From: an uncultured Acetatifactor sp.
GTDB taxonomy: Bacteria > Bacillota > Clostridia > Lachnospirales > Lachnospiraceae
Length of the DNA stretch: 59,017 bases
Assembly (NCBI GenBank): GCA_910583845.1
Contig: CAJUAB010000003.1
Coordinates: 99,988 to 159,004 of the forward strand
Direction: 5' to 3'
Shown: piece after piece, positions 9,032-17,248 of the stretch
Layout of the letters: each line of letters begins with the position of its first letter
Numbering within the stretch: position 1 is the first letter of the stretch
Made by a program: the position numbers and the translations under genes
The notes under the pieces: generated by a model
What the model saw: only the letters and a program-made list of their open reading frames with translations
The model's database searches: none
What the model was told of the DNA's origin: nothing

Positions 9032-9985
9032 ATGGAAAGCACACATCTGTTGTCAAGAATCGAAGAGAATGTATCCGGCGTAATCATCGGGAAAAGGGAA
9101 ATTACGCGCCTGCTGTTGGCCGCCATGGCCGCGGGCGGACACGTACTGCTGGAAGATCTGCCCGGCACCGGAAAGACCGCGCTGGCAAAAACCATCGCGA
9201 AATCCATGGGCTGTAAATTTGACCGGGTCCAGTTTACGCCGGATCTGCTGCCAGGCGATGTGACGGGAATGTCTTTCTTCAATCAGGAGAAAAATGCCTT
9301 TACCTTTAAGGAAGGACCTGTATTTACCAATATTCTGCTGGCGGATGAAATTAACCGCGCTACGCCCAGAACGCAGTCCAGCCTTCTCGAATGTATGGCT
9401 GAAGGACAGGTGACAGTGGACGGCACGACGCGCAGTCTGGACGCGCCTTTTTTTGTCATCGCCACGCAGAATCCCGTTGAGACGGTTGGCTGCTTTCCGC
9501 TGCCTGAGGCGCAGCTTGACCGTTTTCTTATGAAACTTGACATGGGAAGCCTGACGCCCCAGGAGGAGCGCGAGATGCTGGAGCGGCATATCCGGGAGGA
9601 ACCGCTGTCACAGATCGGCGCGGTATGTGCCGGCGAGGATATCCTGCGGCTGCAGCTTGCATGCAGAGAAGTCTTTATCCATGACGATCTGAAAAATTAC
9701 ATTGTATCGCTTGTTCAGGAGACCAGAAAGCGCGGCGGCACAATCCAGGGCGGCACGGCCGCCGGAGTAAGCCCCAGAGGAACGCTTGCCTTCGCCAGAG
9801 CCGCCCAGGGCCTGGCCCTGGTAAACGGCAGAGACTATGTTGTGCCGGAGGATCTCAAGACGGTGGCCATCCCCGTGTTGGGCCACCGACTGATGGGGGA
9901 TTTTGAACAGACCCGGAAAAACGCGCTGATACAGGAACTGTTAAGCCGTGTGGCACTGCCCACAGAGGATTGGTCAAAGAGATGA
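9032..9985 (+). CDS. MoxR-family AAA+ ATPase
   Basis: A MoxR ATPase of 317 residues (AAA_3). Walker A is DLPGTGKTALAK at about residue 43, Walker B is ILLADEINRATPRTQSSLLE, sensor 1 lies in FVIATQNPVE, and the arginine-finger region is LPEAQLDRFLMKLDMG. MoxR proteins act as chaperone-like ATPases that mature partner proteins with von Willebrand-like or DUF58 domains. The AAGGAGCAGAG site fixes the start. The stop overlaps the downstream DUF58 gene (ATGA), so the two are translationally coupled. Confidence 0.93.
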   Translation: MESTHLLSRIEENVSGVIIGKREITRLLLAAMAAGGHVLLEDLPGTGKTALAKTIAKSMGCKFDRVQFTPDLLPGDVTGMSFFNQEKNAFTFKEGPVFTNILLADEINRATPRTQSSLLECMAEGQVTVDGTTRSLDAPFFVIATQNPVETVGCFPLPEAQLDRFLMKLDMGSLTPQEEREMLERHIREEPLSQIGAVCAGEDILRLQLACREVFIHDDLKNYIVSLVQETRKRGGTIQGGTAAGVSPRGTLAFARAAQGLALVNGRDYVVPEDLKTVAIPVLGHRLMGDFEQTRKNALIQELLSRVALPTEDWSKR

Positions 9986-11106
9986 TACTTTCATTTATCA
10001 TAGCGGTGGGACTGTTGACAGCCCTGTGGAATAGGTACTACAGGCGCTGCTTCGCCGGAAACATCACCGCCCGGCTGATGTTTGATACAGATGCCCTCTA
10101 TGCGGGGGATGAGACAAAGCTCTGTGAAGTGATTGAAAACCAAGGCACAATGCCGGTTCCGGTACTTGAGGTGGGCTTTCACACAAAAAAGGGACTCGAT
10201 TTCGCGGGGACGGACAACACCAGTATCAGCGACTATATTTACAAGCGGGATATTTTCGCGGCGGCGGGCAGACAGAAAATCACGCGGGAAATTCCCGTAA
10301 AATGCCCCCGACGCGGCTATTATGAAATCCGGGAGACAGAGCTTGTCACCTACTCCCTTTTATACGGGAAGCGCCTCGGGCGGACGCTTGCCTGCGGGGC
10401 GGCGATCCATGTATATCCCGGAAACACCAATGTATCCGATATACTGCCGCTGTGCCAGCGAATGTTGGGCACGGCGCAATGCGCCAGACGATTGTACGAG
10501 GACCCCTTTGCGTTCCGCGCCATCAGAGACTACACCATAAATGACCCCATGAAAACCATCAACTGGAAAGCCAGCGCGAAAACCGGAAACCTGATGGTCA
10601 ATACTTTCGACTCGACGCTGTCCCGGAAGGCGATGCTGTATCTGGACGTGGAGGACAGCGGTATCCTCAAATACCCTGACCTGACGGAGGAGAGTATCTC
10701 CCTTGCGGCAACGCTGGCCCGCAGACTGACGCGGCAGGGAATTGAGGTGGGATTCTGCTTTAACGGCGGCAAAGCCGCCGCTTTGGAGAATGGATTCGCG
10801 CCCACGAACAAGAAGGACCTGCTGATCCGCATGGAGCATATGCTTGCGGAATATCTGCCCGAGAACGGGACGCATTCCTATGAGACAGAGATTCGCGGTT
10901 ACGCGGCTATGGCAGATACGGTTCAAATTTTTATAACCAAGAATCTGACCTCTGCCCTGTACGGGATGATCAAAAAGTATGCCGTGGAAAGCCAGACCCT
11001 GATGATCTGCCCGGTATACCGGGGAGAAGCTCCGCCAAAGGATGTTTTCCCTGGAGGAAGCCGGGAAAAGATCCGGATTCTGATACGGGAGGTGGACAGA
11101 GAATGA
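9982..11106 (+). CDS. DUF58 domain protein
   Basis: A protein of 374 residues with one N-terminal hydrophobic segment (ILSFIIAVGLLTALW) followed by an extracellular or cytoplasmic beta-rich region. The DUF58 signature lies mid-protein (EDPFAFRAIRDYTINDPMKT, then INWKASAKTGNLMV). DUF58 proteins accompany MoxR ATPases and are thought to be their clients; the family has a vWA-like fold. The ATG at 9982 overlaps the moxR stop. An alternative TTG at 9970 would add four residues but has no better ribosome site. The stop overlaps the next ATG in the same ATGA arrangement. Confidence 0.9.
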   Translation: MILSFIIAVGLLTALWNRYYRRCFAGNITARLMFDTDALYAGDETKLCEVIENQGTMPVPVLEVGFHTKKGLDFAGTDNTSISDYIYKRDIFAAAGRQKITREIPVKCPRRGYYEIRETELVTYSLLYGKRLGRTLACGAAIHVYPGNTNVSDILPLCQRMLGTAQCARRLYEDPFAFRAIRDYTINDPMKTINWKASAKTGNLMVNTFDSTLSRKAMLYLDVEDSGILKYPDLTEESISLAATLARRLTRQGIEVGFCFNGGKAAALENGFAPTNKKDLLIRMEHMLAEYLPENGTHSYETEIRGYAAMADTVQIFITKNLTSALYGMIKKYAVESQTLMICPVYRGEAPPKDVFPGGSREKIRILIREVDRE

Positions 11107-12332
11107 TAAGACCCCTGAAACTCCTGGAGTGTATTCACGCAACGCTTGTTTTCGCTCTGTTTATTCCTTTGGTATACGCGCTCTGCGACATTATACCCCC
11201 GGAAGGAACGGTGCTTTTTTACCTGAAATGTCTGTTGGTGGCAGTGCCGGTGACAGTCACCAGGGCGGCCGCGGACCGTGTGCGGACACTGGGCGGCTAT
11301 ATGCTGGTCTGCGGGGCGCTGCTGGCTGTCATTTACGGGATCATCGCCGGTGGGGCGCTGCTGGCAGGACCGGACAGTTTTGAGGAATTACCCGCCCTCT
11401 GCTATCGTTTCGGCATGCTTGCGGAGACGGCCGTCATTGCGGGAATACGGCTTGTTGCCAGGATCAGGCGCGGACGCTGGGAAGCCGTGAAAAAAACGGA
11501 CCCCCTCGCTGTCTATGAAGGAAGTTTTCTGGACCGGCCGTCGCTGCACAACTGCTGCTTTATCGTAATGTACCTGGCAGGCATTTTCCTGGACGCAAAG
11601 CCTTTGTGTGATATCGCGCTTTTCAGCGCCGTTGTCTATCTGTTCCCTGCGTTGGCCCATACCTTTTTTACCGCCACGGAGCATTACCTTACGCTCAATA
11701 AGCGCACAAAAGGGGTTCCCCGCCGACGCCTGTACGCAGTGAGCGGCGGGATGCTGTGCCTGTACGCGGTGCTGCTGCTTGTGGTCTGCCTGCCCTCTTT
11801 TCTGCTGATAAACGCGAGAAAATATACGGATATCCGGGAGTGGTTTACAGATATGCCGATGGCACCGGCTGACCAGGAGAATCATTTTGAATATCCGTCG
11901 CCCGGCACGGATATGGGGGATATGCCGGAGTTTTTTGTACAGGACGCGGCTGAAGCGCCGGGGCTGTTCTGGGAGGCGCTGCTTGGAGCGCTGGGAATTG
12001 CCTGCCTGGCAGTCTGCGCCTGGGCCGTCATAGCAGTGATCCGACGAATTTTCCGGGATTTCCGCATGGACCTGGACGATAACGGAGATAAAATCGAGGA
12101 TCTGGGAGAAAACACAGGCCAGAGACGGGCCCCGCGGGTCCTTCGGGAAACGGACATCGAAACGGTCAGAATCCGACGTCTATATAAGCGGACCATCAGA
12201 AAGCATCGCCGGGACCGTCCGGCGTCCTATGAGACACCCGCGGAGATGGAGGAAAAAGCCGGGCTGGCGAATGACGCGGCCATGCGGACGCTGCATGCGG
12301 ACTATGAGAGAGTGAGATATGGGAAACCATAA
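11103..12332 (+). CDS. Membrane protein with DUF4129-like C-terminus, MoxR operon
   Basis: 409 residues. About five or six hydrophobic segments occupy roughly residues 12-235, then an extracytoplasmic-looking acidic stretch, another membrane segment near 290 (ALGIACLAVCAWAVIAVI) and a charged tail. The tail has the pattern of DUF4129: RRLYKRTIRKH, YETPAEMEEKAG and the closing LHADYERVRYGK. In typical MoxR-DUF58 operons the third gene is a transglutaminase-like protein ending in DUF4129. No transglutaminase Cys-His-Asp core is visible here, so this appears to be a form that kept the membrane scaffold and tail only. The assignment is inference from motif and position. Confidence 0.6.
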   Translation: MIRPLKLLECIHATLVFALFIPLVYALCDIIPPEGTVLFYLKCLLVAVPVTVTRAAADRVRTLGGYMLVCGALLAVIYGIIAGGALLAGPDSFEELPALCYRFGMLAETAVIAGIRLVARIRRGRWEAVKKTDPLAVYEGSFLDRPSLHNCCFIVMYLAGIFLDAKPLCDIALFSAVVYLFPALAHTFFTATEHYLTLNKRTKGVPRRRLYAVSGGMLCLYAVLLLVVCLPSFLLINARKYTDIREWFTDMPMAPADQENHFEYPSPGTDMGDMPEFFVQDAAEAPGLFWEALLGALGIACLAVCAWAVIAVIRRIFRDFRMDLDDNGDKIEDLGENTGQRRAPRVLRETDIETVRIRRLYKRTIRKHRRDRPASYETPAEMEEKAGLANDAAMRTLHADYERVRYGKP

Positions 12333-12396
12333 AATGCACACTCCGGGGGAGGGCGCCGTTGTGGGCAGGGCATCTTCCCGGCGGCGGACACCATAT

Positions 12397-12426
12397 AAAA
12401 AGCTGCCGCGTCTCCGCGACAGCTTT
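12397..12426 (-). terminator. Rho-independent terminator after spoVG
   Basis: On the minus strand a stem of GAAAGCTG and CAGCTTT arms, with inner GCG/CGC pairs, is followed by TTTTTAT. It sits 27 bases past the spoVG stop codon and also lies after the convergent moxR operon. Confidence 0.75.
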
Positions 12427-12452
12427 CCGTCCCCAATACAGATTCGTATGAA

Positions 12453-12731
12453 TCACTCTTCTGCGGCATCAGGTATGGCCAGCGCTCTCTCATAGCTATC
12501 CAGAATCACCCGCTGGATATGTTCTCTGGTGGCAGAGTTAATGGGATGGGCGATATCCCGGTGCTCCCCGTCCGCTGCCTTCTTGCTGGGCATGGCTATA
12601 AACATGCCTTTCTCCCCTTCGATCACTTTGATATCGTGTACCACAAACTCATCGTCCAGAGTGATGGACACGATAGCCTTCATCTTTCCTTCCTTGGTAA
12701 TTTTACGCACTCGTACATCTGTAATCTGCAT
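12453..12731 (-). CDS. spoVG: SpoVG RNA/DNA-binding regulator
   Basis: SpoVG, 92 residues, close to the family length. The N-terminus MQITDVRVRKITKEGKMKAI and the central HDIKVIEGEKGMFIAMPSKK are diagnostic, and the HRDIAHPINSATREHI segment follows. SpoVG is a small nucleic-acid-binding regulator first described in asymmetric septation in Bacillus and later as a virulence and envelope regulator elsewhere. The start at 12731 follows an AAGGGGG site; a longer in-frame extension has no support. It is monocistronic here, with a terminator downstream and glgD upstream. Confidence 0.97.
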   Translation of the reverse strand: MQITDVRVRKITKEGKMKAIVSITLDDEFVVHDIKVIEGEKGMFIAMPSKKAADGEHRDIAHPINSATREHIQRVILDSYERALAIPDAAEE

Positions 12732-12849
12732 CAAAGCAACCCCCTTAGCTAAATGTTTTATATAAACCAAAATCCCGTGCGCCACCGCACACATTCAGTT
12801 CAAAAGAATTAAATGCAGAGCATTTCCCGTAATTATAAAAGTTTTGTCC

Positions 12850-13968
12850 TTACATCACATACCTTTCATTCTTCTCCACTACGATCCTGATGCCCCCTTC
12901 ACCCACGAAGCGGGAACCCGCGCGAATGGTGTCACGGCTCTCCACAATACAGTTTTCAATGTATGTGTTGTCCCCAATATAGACATCATTCAGGATCACG
13001 GAATTTTTGATCACGCAGTTGTTGCCGATATAACTCTTTTTGAAGATCACGGAATTTTCCACCACGCCGTTGACAATGCAGCCGCTGGATATCAGACTGT
13101 TACGGATATCCGCGCCAGGATTATATTTCGCGGGCGGCAGGTCATCCACCTTGGAGTAAATATCCGGATACTGCTTGAAAAAGTAGTTCCGCACCTCCGG
13201 CTTCAGGAAGTCCATGTTGGTTCCGTAATAGTCTTCCACCGACGCGATGTTGCGCCAATACTCCTTGATCTTGTAGGCATAGATTCTCTTCATGTCCTTA
13301 TAGCGGATCAGAATGTCCCGGACAAAATCATAGCGCTCCTCTTCCACGCATCTCTCAATCATCTCGATCAGGTTGCGGCGGCGGATTACATAGATGCCGC
13401 AGGAGACCGTGTTGCTTTTGGCTTGCAGAGGCTTTTCCTCAAACTCTGTGATACGGTATTCCTCGTTCATCTTCATGGTGCCGAACCGCTCAATCTCCGT
13501 GCCCGGCTCCATATCCCGGCACACCACGGTGATATCGGCTTTCTTGTCAATATGGTACTCCAGCAGTTTATTGAAATCCATCTTGTACACACAGTCACCG
13601 GAGGCAATGACCACATAGGGCTCATGACTGTTTTTCAGCCAGGTCAGATTCTGGGCGATGGCATCCGCCGTGCCCCTGTACCAATTGCTGTTATTCACGG
13701 TCACCGCCGGCGTGAAGACATACAGGCCACCCTGCTTCCGTCCAAAATCCCACCATTTGGACGAACTGAGATGTTCATTCAGGCTTCTGGAATTGTACTG
13801 TGTAAACACCGCCACTTTCTGGATATGGGAATTGGACATATTGCTGAGTGTAAAATCAATGCTCCGGTAGCTGCCGGCCACCGGCATGGCACAGATGGCG
13901 CGCTTCTGTGACAACTCTTTCATTCGGTGGTTATTGCCACCTGCCAAAACGATTCCTATAGCTCTCAC
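12850..13968 (-). CDS. glgD: GlgD, glucose-1-phosphate adenylyltransferase regulatory-type subunit
   Basis: A nucleotidyltransferase-fold protein of 372 residues homologous to GlgC but with a degraded N-terminal nucleotide loop (LAGGNNHRMKELSQKRAI instead of GGxGxRLxxLT). This is typical of the Firmicute GlgD subunit, which forms a heteromer with GlgC and boosts ADP-glucose synthesis. A left-handed beta-helix region at the C-terminus shows hexad repeats (NSVIFKKSYIGNNCVI and onward). The start is GTG at 13968, two bases after the glgC stop, and the ribosome site GAGGAGAGA lies inside the end of glgC. The pair is therefore co-transcribed and probably coupled. Confidence 0.95.
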   Translation of the reverse strand: MRAIGIVLAGGNNHRMKELSQKRAICAMPVAGSYRSIDFTLSNMSNSHIQKVAVFTQYNSRSLNEHLSSSKWWDFGRKQGGLYVFTPAVTVNNSNWYRGTADAIAQNLTWLKNSHEPYVVIASGDCVYKMDFNKLLEYHIDKKADITVVCRDMEPGTEIERFGTMKMNEEYRITEFEEKPLQAKSNTVSCGIYVIRRRNLIEMIERCVEEERYDFVRDILIRYKDMKRIYAYKIKEYWRNIASVEDYYGTNMDFLKPEVRNYFFKQYPDIYSKVDDLPPAKYNPGADIRNSLISSGCIVNGVVENSVIFKKSYIGNNCVIKNSVILNDVYIGDNTYIENCIVESRDTIRAGSRFVGEGGIRIVVEKNERYVM

Positions 13969-13970
13969 TG

Positions 13971-15242
13971 TTATCTCTCCTCTGCCTTGATTAATGTCTT
14001 GCCGCTTGCCAGATAGGCGTTCGTATAGTCCGCAGCCGTAGTCACACCGGCAATCACCGTATTCTTGCCCACGCTGACATTGTCGGGGATCACGCTCTTT
14101 TCACCCACAGTTACCAGACCGTGATTATAGATATGAGGGGCTGTATCATTCTCCGCCTCATCTCCCACGCCCAGCTTCACACCCTTGCCGATCTGTACAT
14201 TCTCCGCTATAATCGCCTTGTTGATCTCGCACCCGGCGCCGATGACCACATTGTTCATGATGATGGAGTCCCGCACCACCACCCCTTCTCCGATCGTCAC
14301 GCCGCAGCCCACCACAGAGTTGTATACTTTCCCGTAGACATCCGTGCCTTCACCGATGATACAGCGCGATACCACGCTGTCCCAGGACATATACTGCGGC
14401 GGCAGAATGTCGCTCTTGGTATAGATTTTCCAGTACTCCTCATACAGGTTAAATTCGGGCACAATATCAATCAGTTCCATATTGGCTTCCCAATAAGAGC
14501 TTAAGGTCCCCACATCCTTCCAATAACCGTTGAACTCGTAAGCGTACAGCGGCGCTCCCTTTTCATGGCAGTAAGGAATGACATGCTTGCCAAAGTCCAG
14601 AGCCGGCTGATCCGCCATGGTCAGCAGCGCCTCTTTCAGCGTCTTCCAGTTGAAAATGTAGATTCCCATACTGGCCAGGTTGCTCCTGGGATGCTCAGGC
14701 TTCTCCTCAAAGTCGGTTATTCTCCGGTTTTCGTCCGTGATCATGATACCGAAACGGCTGGCCTCCTCCATGGGTACGGGCATGACTGCGATGGTGACTT
14801 CCGCCTCATTTGCCTTGTGAAAGTCCAGCATCACCTCATAATCCATCTTGTAAATGTGGTCGCCTGACAGGATCAGGACATATTCCGGGTTAAAGCTCTC
14901 CATGTAATCCAGATTCTGGAAAATGGCGTTGGCCGTGCCGGTATACCACTCGCTGTTGGCACTCTTCTCATAGGGAGGAAGCACCGTCACACCGCCAATG
15001 TTCCGATCCAGATCCCAGGGAATGCCGATTCCGATATGGGTGTTCAGCCGAAGCGGCTGATACTGGGTCAATACGCCCACCGTATCGACACCCGAATTGA
15101 TACAGTTGCTCAGGGGAAAATCAATAATGCGGTACTTACCTCCAAAAGCCACTGCGGGCTTGGCTACCTTGGATGTAAGAACTCCCAGGCGACTGCCCTG
15201 TCCTCCAGCCAATAACATGGCTATCATCTCTTTCTTAATCAT
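13971..15242 (-). CDS. glgC: Glucose-1-phosphate adenylyltransferase catalytic subunit
   Basis: GlgC, 423 residues. It makes ADP-glucose from glucose 1-phosphate and ATP for glycogen synthesis. The catalytic loop LLAGGQGSRLGVLTSKVAKP is intact, as are the substrate motifs FEEKPEHPRSN and WYTGTANAIFQN. The C-terminal beta-helix (VVVRDSIIMNNVVIGAGCEI) is present. GAGGTGATGAC precedes the ATG. glgD follows directly, and a good promoter lies 58 bases upstream. No other glg gene is in the window. Confidence 0.97.
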   Translation of the reverse strand: MIKKEMIAMLLAGGQGSRLGVLTSKVAKPAVAFGGKYRIIDFPLSNCINSGVDTVGVLTQYQPLRLNTHIGIGIPWDLDRNIGGVTVLPPYEKSANSEWYTGTANAIFQNLDYMESFNPEYVLILSGDHIYKMDYEVMLDFHKANEAEVTIAVMPVPMEEASRFGIMITDENRRITDFEEKPEHPRSNLASMGIYIFNWKTLKEALLTMADQPALDFGKHVIPYCHEKGAPLYAYEFNGYWKDVGTLSSYWEANMELIDIVPEFNLYEEYWKIYTKSDILPPQYMSWDSVVSRCIIGEGTDVYGKVYNSVVGCGVTIGEGVVVRDSIIMNNVVIGAGCEINKAIIAENVQIGKGVKLGVGDEAENDTAPHIYNHGLVTVGEKSVIPDNVSVGKNTVIAGVTTAADYTNAYLASGKTLIKAEER

Positions 15243-15299
15243 GTCATCACCTCAATCAAGCATAATAGACAAAGCATGCTCCAACTCTGTCTTGTACAC

Positions 15300-15328
15300 A
15301 TTATAGCATATCCAACGAGAGTTGTGAA
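15300..15328 (-). promoter_or_regulatory. Promoter for glgCD
   Basis: On the minus strand: -35 TTCACA (15323-15328), a 17-base spacer and -10 TATAAT (15300-15305), 58 bases before the glgC start codon. It lies in the 241-base gap shared with divergent murC. Confidence 0.7.
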
Positions 15329-15406
15329 TATTTTTTACATAAAAAAGTTATTTTTTCCCTTTTTTTTATTCAATTTTAACAGAATTTCCACAAAATGAAA
15401 TTGCGC

Positions 15407-15434
15407 TTGTTTTTTCACCCACAAAGTATATAAT
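15407..15434 (+). promoter_or_regulatory. Promoter for murC
   Basis: -35 TTGTTT (15407-15412), a 16-base spacer and a perfect -10 TATAAT (15429-15434), 49 bases before the murC ATG. The -35 is weak. Confidence 0.55.
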
Positions 15435-15483
15435 AAGGAATATATTATTTTAGAACATTTCGTAAAAGGAGCTATGCGCTGTT

Positions 15484-16914
15484 ATGTATCAGATAGATTT
15501 CAAACACCCCGTTTCTGTTTATTTTATAGGCATCGGCGGTATCAGTATGAGCGGTCTGGCGGAGCTTCTGCTTGATGCGGGTTTCTCCGTGTCCGGTTCG
15601 GATTGGAAGTCCAGTCCCATCACCCAGGCTCTGGAACAGAAGGGCATACGGATTTTCTACGGGGAGGACGCCTCCCATATCACAGAGGATATCGATTGTG
15701 CCGTGCTGACCAGCGCCGTACATGAGGATAATCTGGAATTTGCCGCCCTCCGTCAAAGGGGCATCCCCTGCTTGTCCAGAGCCCAGCTTCTGGGACAGAT
15801 CATGAAGAATTACCGGCTTCCCATCGCGGTCAGCGGCACCCATGGCAAGACCACTACCACCTCCATGCTCTCCGAGATCCTGCTTAAGGCGGACACTGAT
15901 CCCACCTTGTCCATCGGCGGCATTCTGAAATCCATCGGCGGCAATGTGCGGGTGGGGAAAAGCGATTATTTCCTCACCGAAGCCTGCGAATACACAAACA
16001 GCTTTTTGAGCTTCTTTCCCAGAATCGCCCTGATTCTGAATGTGGAGGAGGATCATCTGGACTTTTTTAAGGATCTGGAGGACATCCGTCATTCCTTCCG
16101 CCGTTTTGCCCAACTGCTGCCCCGGGACGGCGCCCTGATCATCAGCGGGGATATTGACCGCTGGCAGGAGCTGACAGAGGGCCTGTCCTGCCGAATCATT
16201 ACCTATGGCCATGACAGCAGCTGTGATTATTACGCCCGCGATATTGTTCACGATAAGCAGGGCCACGTCTCTTTCCTGCTGCACAGCCCCGACACGGAGC
16301 TTTCCGGTACCGGCAGAAATTCCTCGGGCACCGGAAATGAGCCACGCAGTCCCCAGAGGGTATTTTTGCAGATTCCCGGCGACCACAATGTACACAACGC
16401 CCTTGCCGCCATCGCCGCCGCAGATCTTCTGGGCATCAGCCGTGAAGATACCCTGCGGGCCCTCAAAGAGTTTCATGGCACGGACCGGCGCTTTGAGTAC
16501 AAGGGCACTGTGAACGGCGTCACTATAATAGATGATTATGCACATCACCCCACAGAAATAACCGCAACCTTGCAGGCGGCGCAAAATTATCCCCACAAAA
16601 CTCTATGGTGCATGTTCCAGCCTCACACGTACTCCCGCACCAGGGCTTTTATGGAGCAGTTTGCCCAGGCTCTGACTTTGGCGGACCGGGTGGTGCTGAC
16701 CGACATCTATGCAGCCAGGGAGAAGGATACGCTGGGGGTCAGTTCACAGGATCTGCAAGCCGCTGTCCGAAAGCTGGGAACAGAATGCGAATATTTCCCC
16801 ACATTCGAGGAAGCGGAAAAATTCCTTCTGACAAATTGCATAAACGGCGACCTGTTGATAACTATGGGGGCCGGAGATGTGGTGAAGATTGGCGAATCGC
16901 TCCTTGCAAAATAG
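15484..16914 (+). CDS. murC: UDP-N-acetylmuramate--L-alanine ligase
   Basis: MurC, 476 residues. It adds L-alanine to UDP-MurNAc in the cytoplasmic stage of peptidoglycan synthesis. The N-terminal Rossmann domain starts FIGIGGISMSGLAELL. The ATP-binding P-loop is VSGTHGKTTTTSML, the central-domain motif is EACEYTNSFL, and the C-terminal domain carries IDDYAHHPTEI and FQPHTYSRT. An AAAGGAG site lies upstream with somewhat long spacing (about 12 bases). A Ser/Gly-rich insertion near residues 275-290 (SGTGRNSSGTGNEP) is unusual but lies in a surface-loop region. The stop codon abuts the first DnaA-like nonamer. Confidence 0.97.
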   Translation: MYQIDFKHPVSVYFIGIGGISMSGLAELLLDAGFSVSGSDWKSSPITQALEQKGIRIFYGEDASHITEDIDCAVLTSAVHEDNLEFAALRQRGIPCLSRAQLLGQIMKNYRLPIAVSGTHGKTTTTSMLSEILLKADTDPTLSIGGILKSIGGNVRVGKSDYFLTEACEYTNSFLSFFPRIALILNVEEDHLDFFKDLEDIRHSFRRFAQLLPRDGALIISGDIDRWQELTEGLSCRIITYGHDSSCDYYARDIVHDKQGHVSFLLHSPDTELSGTGRNSSGTGNEPRSPQRVFLQIPGDHNVHNALAAIAAADLLGISREDTLRALKEFHGTDRRFEYKGTVNGVTIIDDYAHHPTEITATLQAAQNYPHKTLWCMFQPHTYSRTRAFMEQFAQALTLADRVVLTDIYAAREKDTLGVSSQDLQAAVRKLGTECEYFPTFEEAEKFLLTNCINGDLLITMGAGDVVKIGESLLAK

Positions 16915-17084
16915 TTATCCACCCTATCCACATTTTTTCTTCTGCTCTTTCGGAGAAAAGATGTGGATATTTTTGGGAAAAATGTGGATATCCTCCATCC
17001 CGCTCATAGAGCCGCAATGAAAGAAACTGCGCGGGAATCTCCATATCGCTGAAAAAATTATCCACTTTATCCACCGTATCCACA
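16915..17084 (+). promoter_or_regulatory. Cluster of seven DnaA-box-like nonamers
   Basis: Seven 9-mers differ by one base each from the DnaA box TTATCCACA: TTATCCACC (16915), CTATCCACA (16924), inverted copies of ATATCCACA at 16962-16970 and 16983-16991, then TTATCCACT (17058), TTATCCACC (17067) and GTATCCACA (17076). Boxes 1-2 and 5-7 abut head to tail with exact 9-base spacing. Boxes 2 and 3 also form the arms of a long imperfect hairpin (16925-16969). The cluster fills the murC-dnaD-like gap upstream of the helicase-loader operon. In Bacillus a DnaA-binding cluster lies before nrdR-dnaB-dnaI, so DnaA control of the loader genes is a reasonable inference. Confidence 0.7.
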
Positions 17085-17180
17085 TTTTTTCCTCCTTTTT
17101 CCGAAGTTTTTCTTTCCGGCAATATGCCTATTTCTTTTTCATTTTCCTTATGATATACTTTGAGACGCTGATACAATTTG

Positions 17181-17200
17181 GCATCTGAGGAACTCTAAAC
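17181..17200 (+). promoter_or_regulatory. Leader motif GAGGAACTCTAAA before the DnaD-family gene
   Basis: A divergent example of the TGCGG(A/G)ACT leader motif found elsewhere in the window, 49 bases before the start codon. It is followed by a small perfect hairpin (GATTCTC and GAGAATC, 17204-17218) and then the AAGGA ribosome site. A possible extended -10, TGATACAAT, lies at 17169-17177. Confidence 0.35.
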
Positions 17201-17248
17201 CGCAGATTCTCCGAGAATCCGCATGGCTCTGGTTAAGGACGGTTTTCC

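Noticed and set aside
16915..17084. Chromosomal replication origin
   Set aside because: No dnaA, dnaN or clear AT-rich unwinding element adjacent; the cluster more likely regulates the loader operon.
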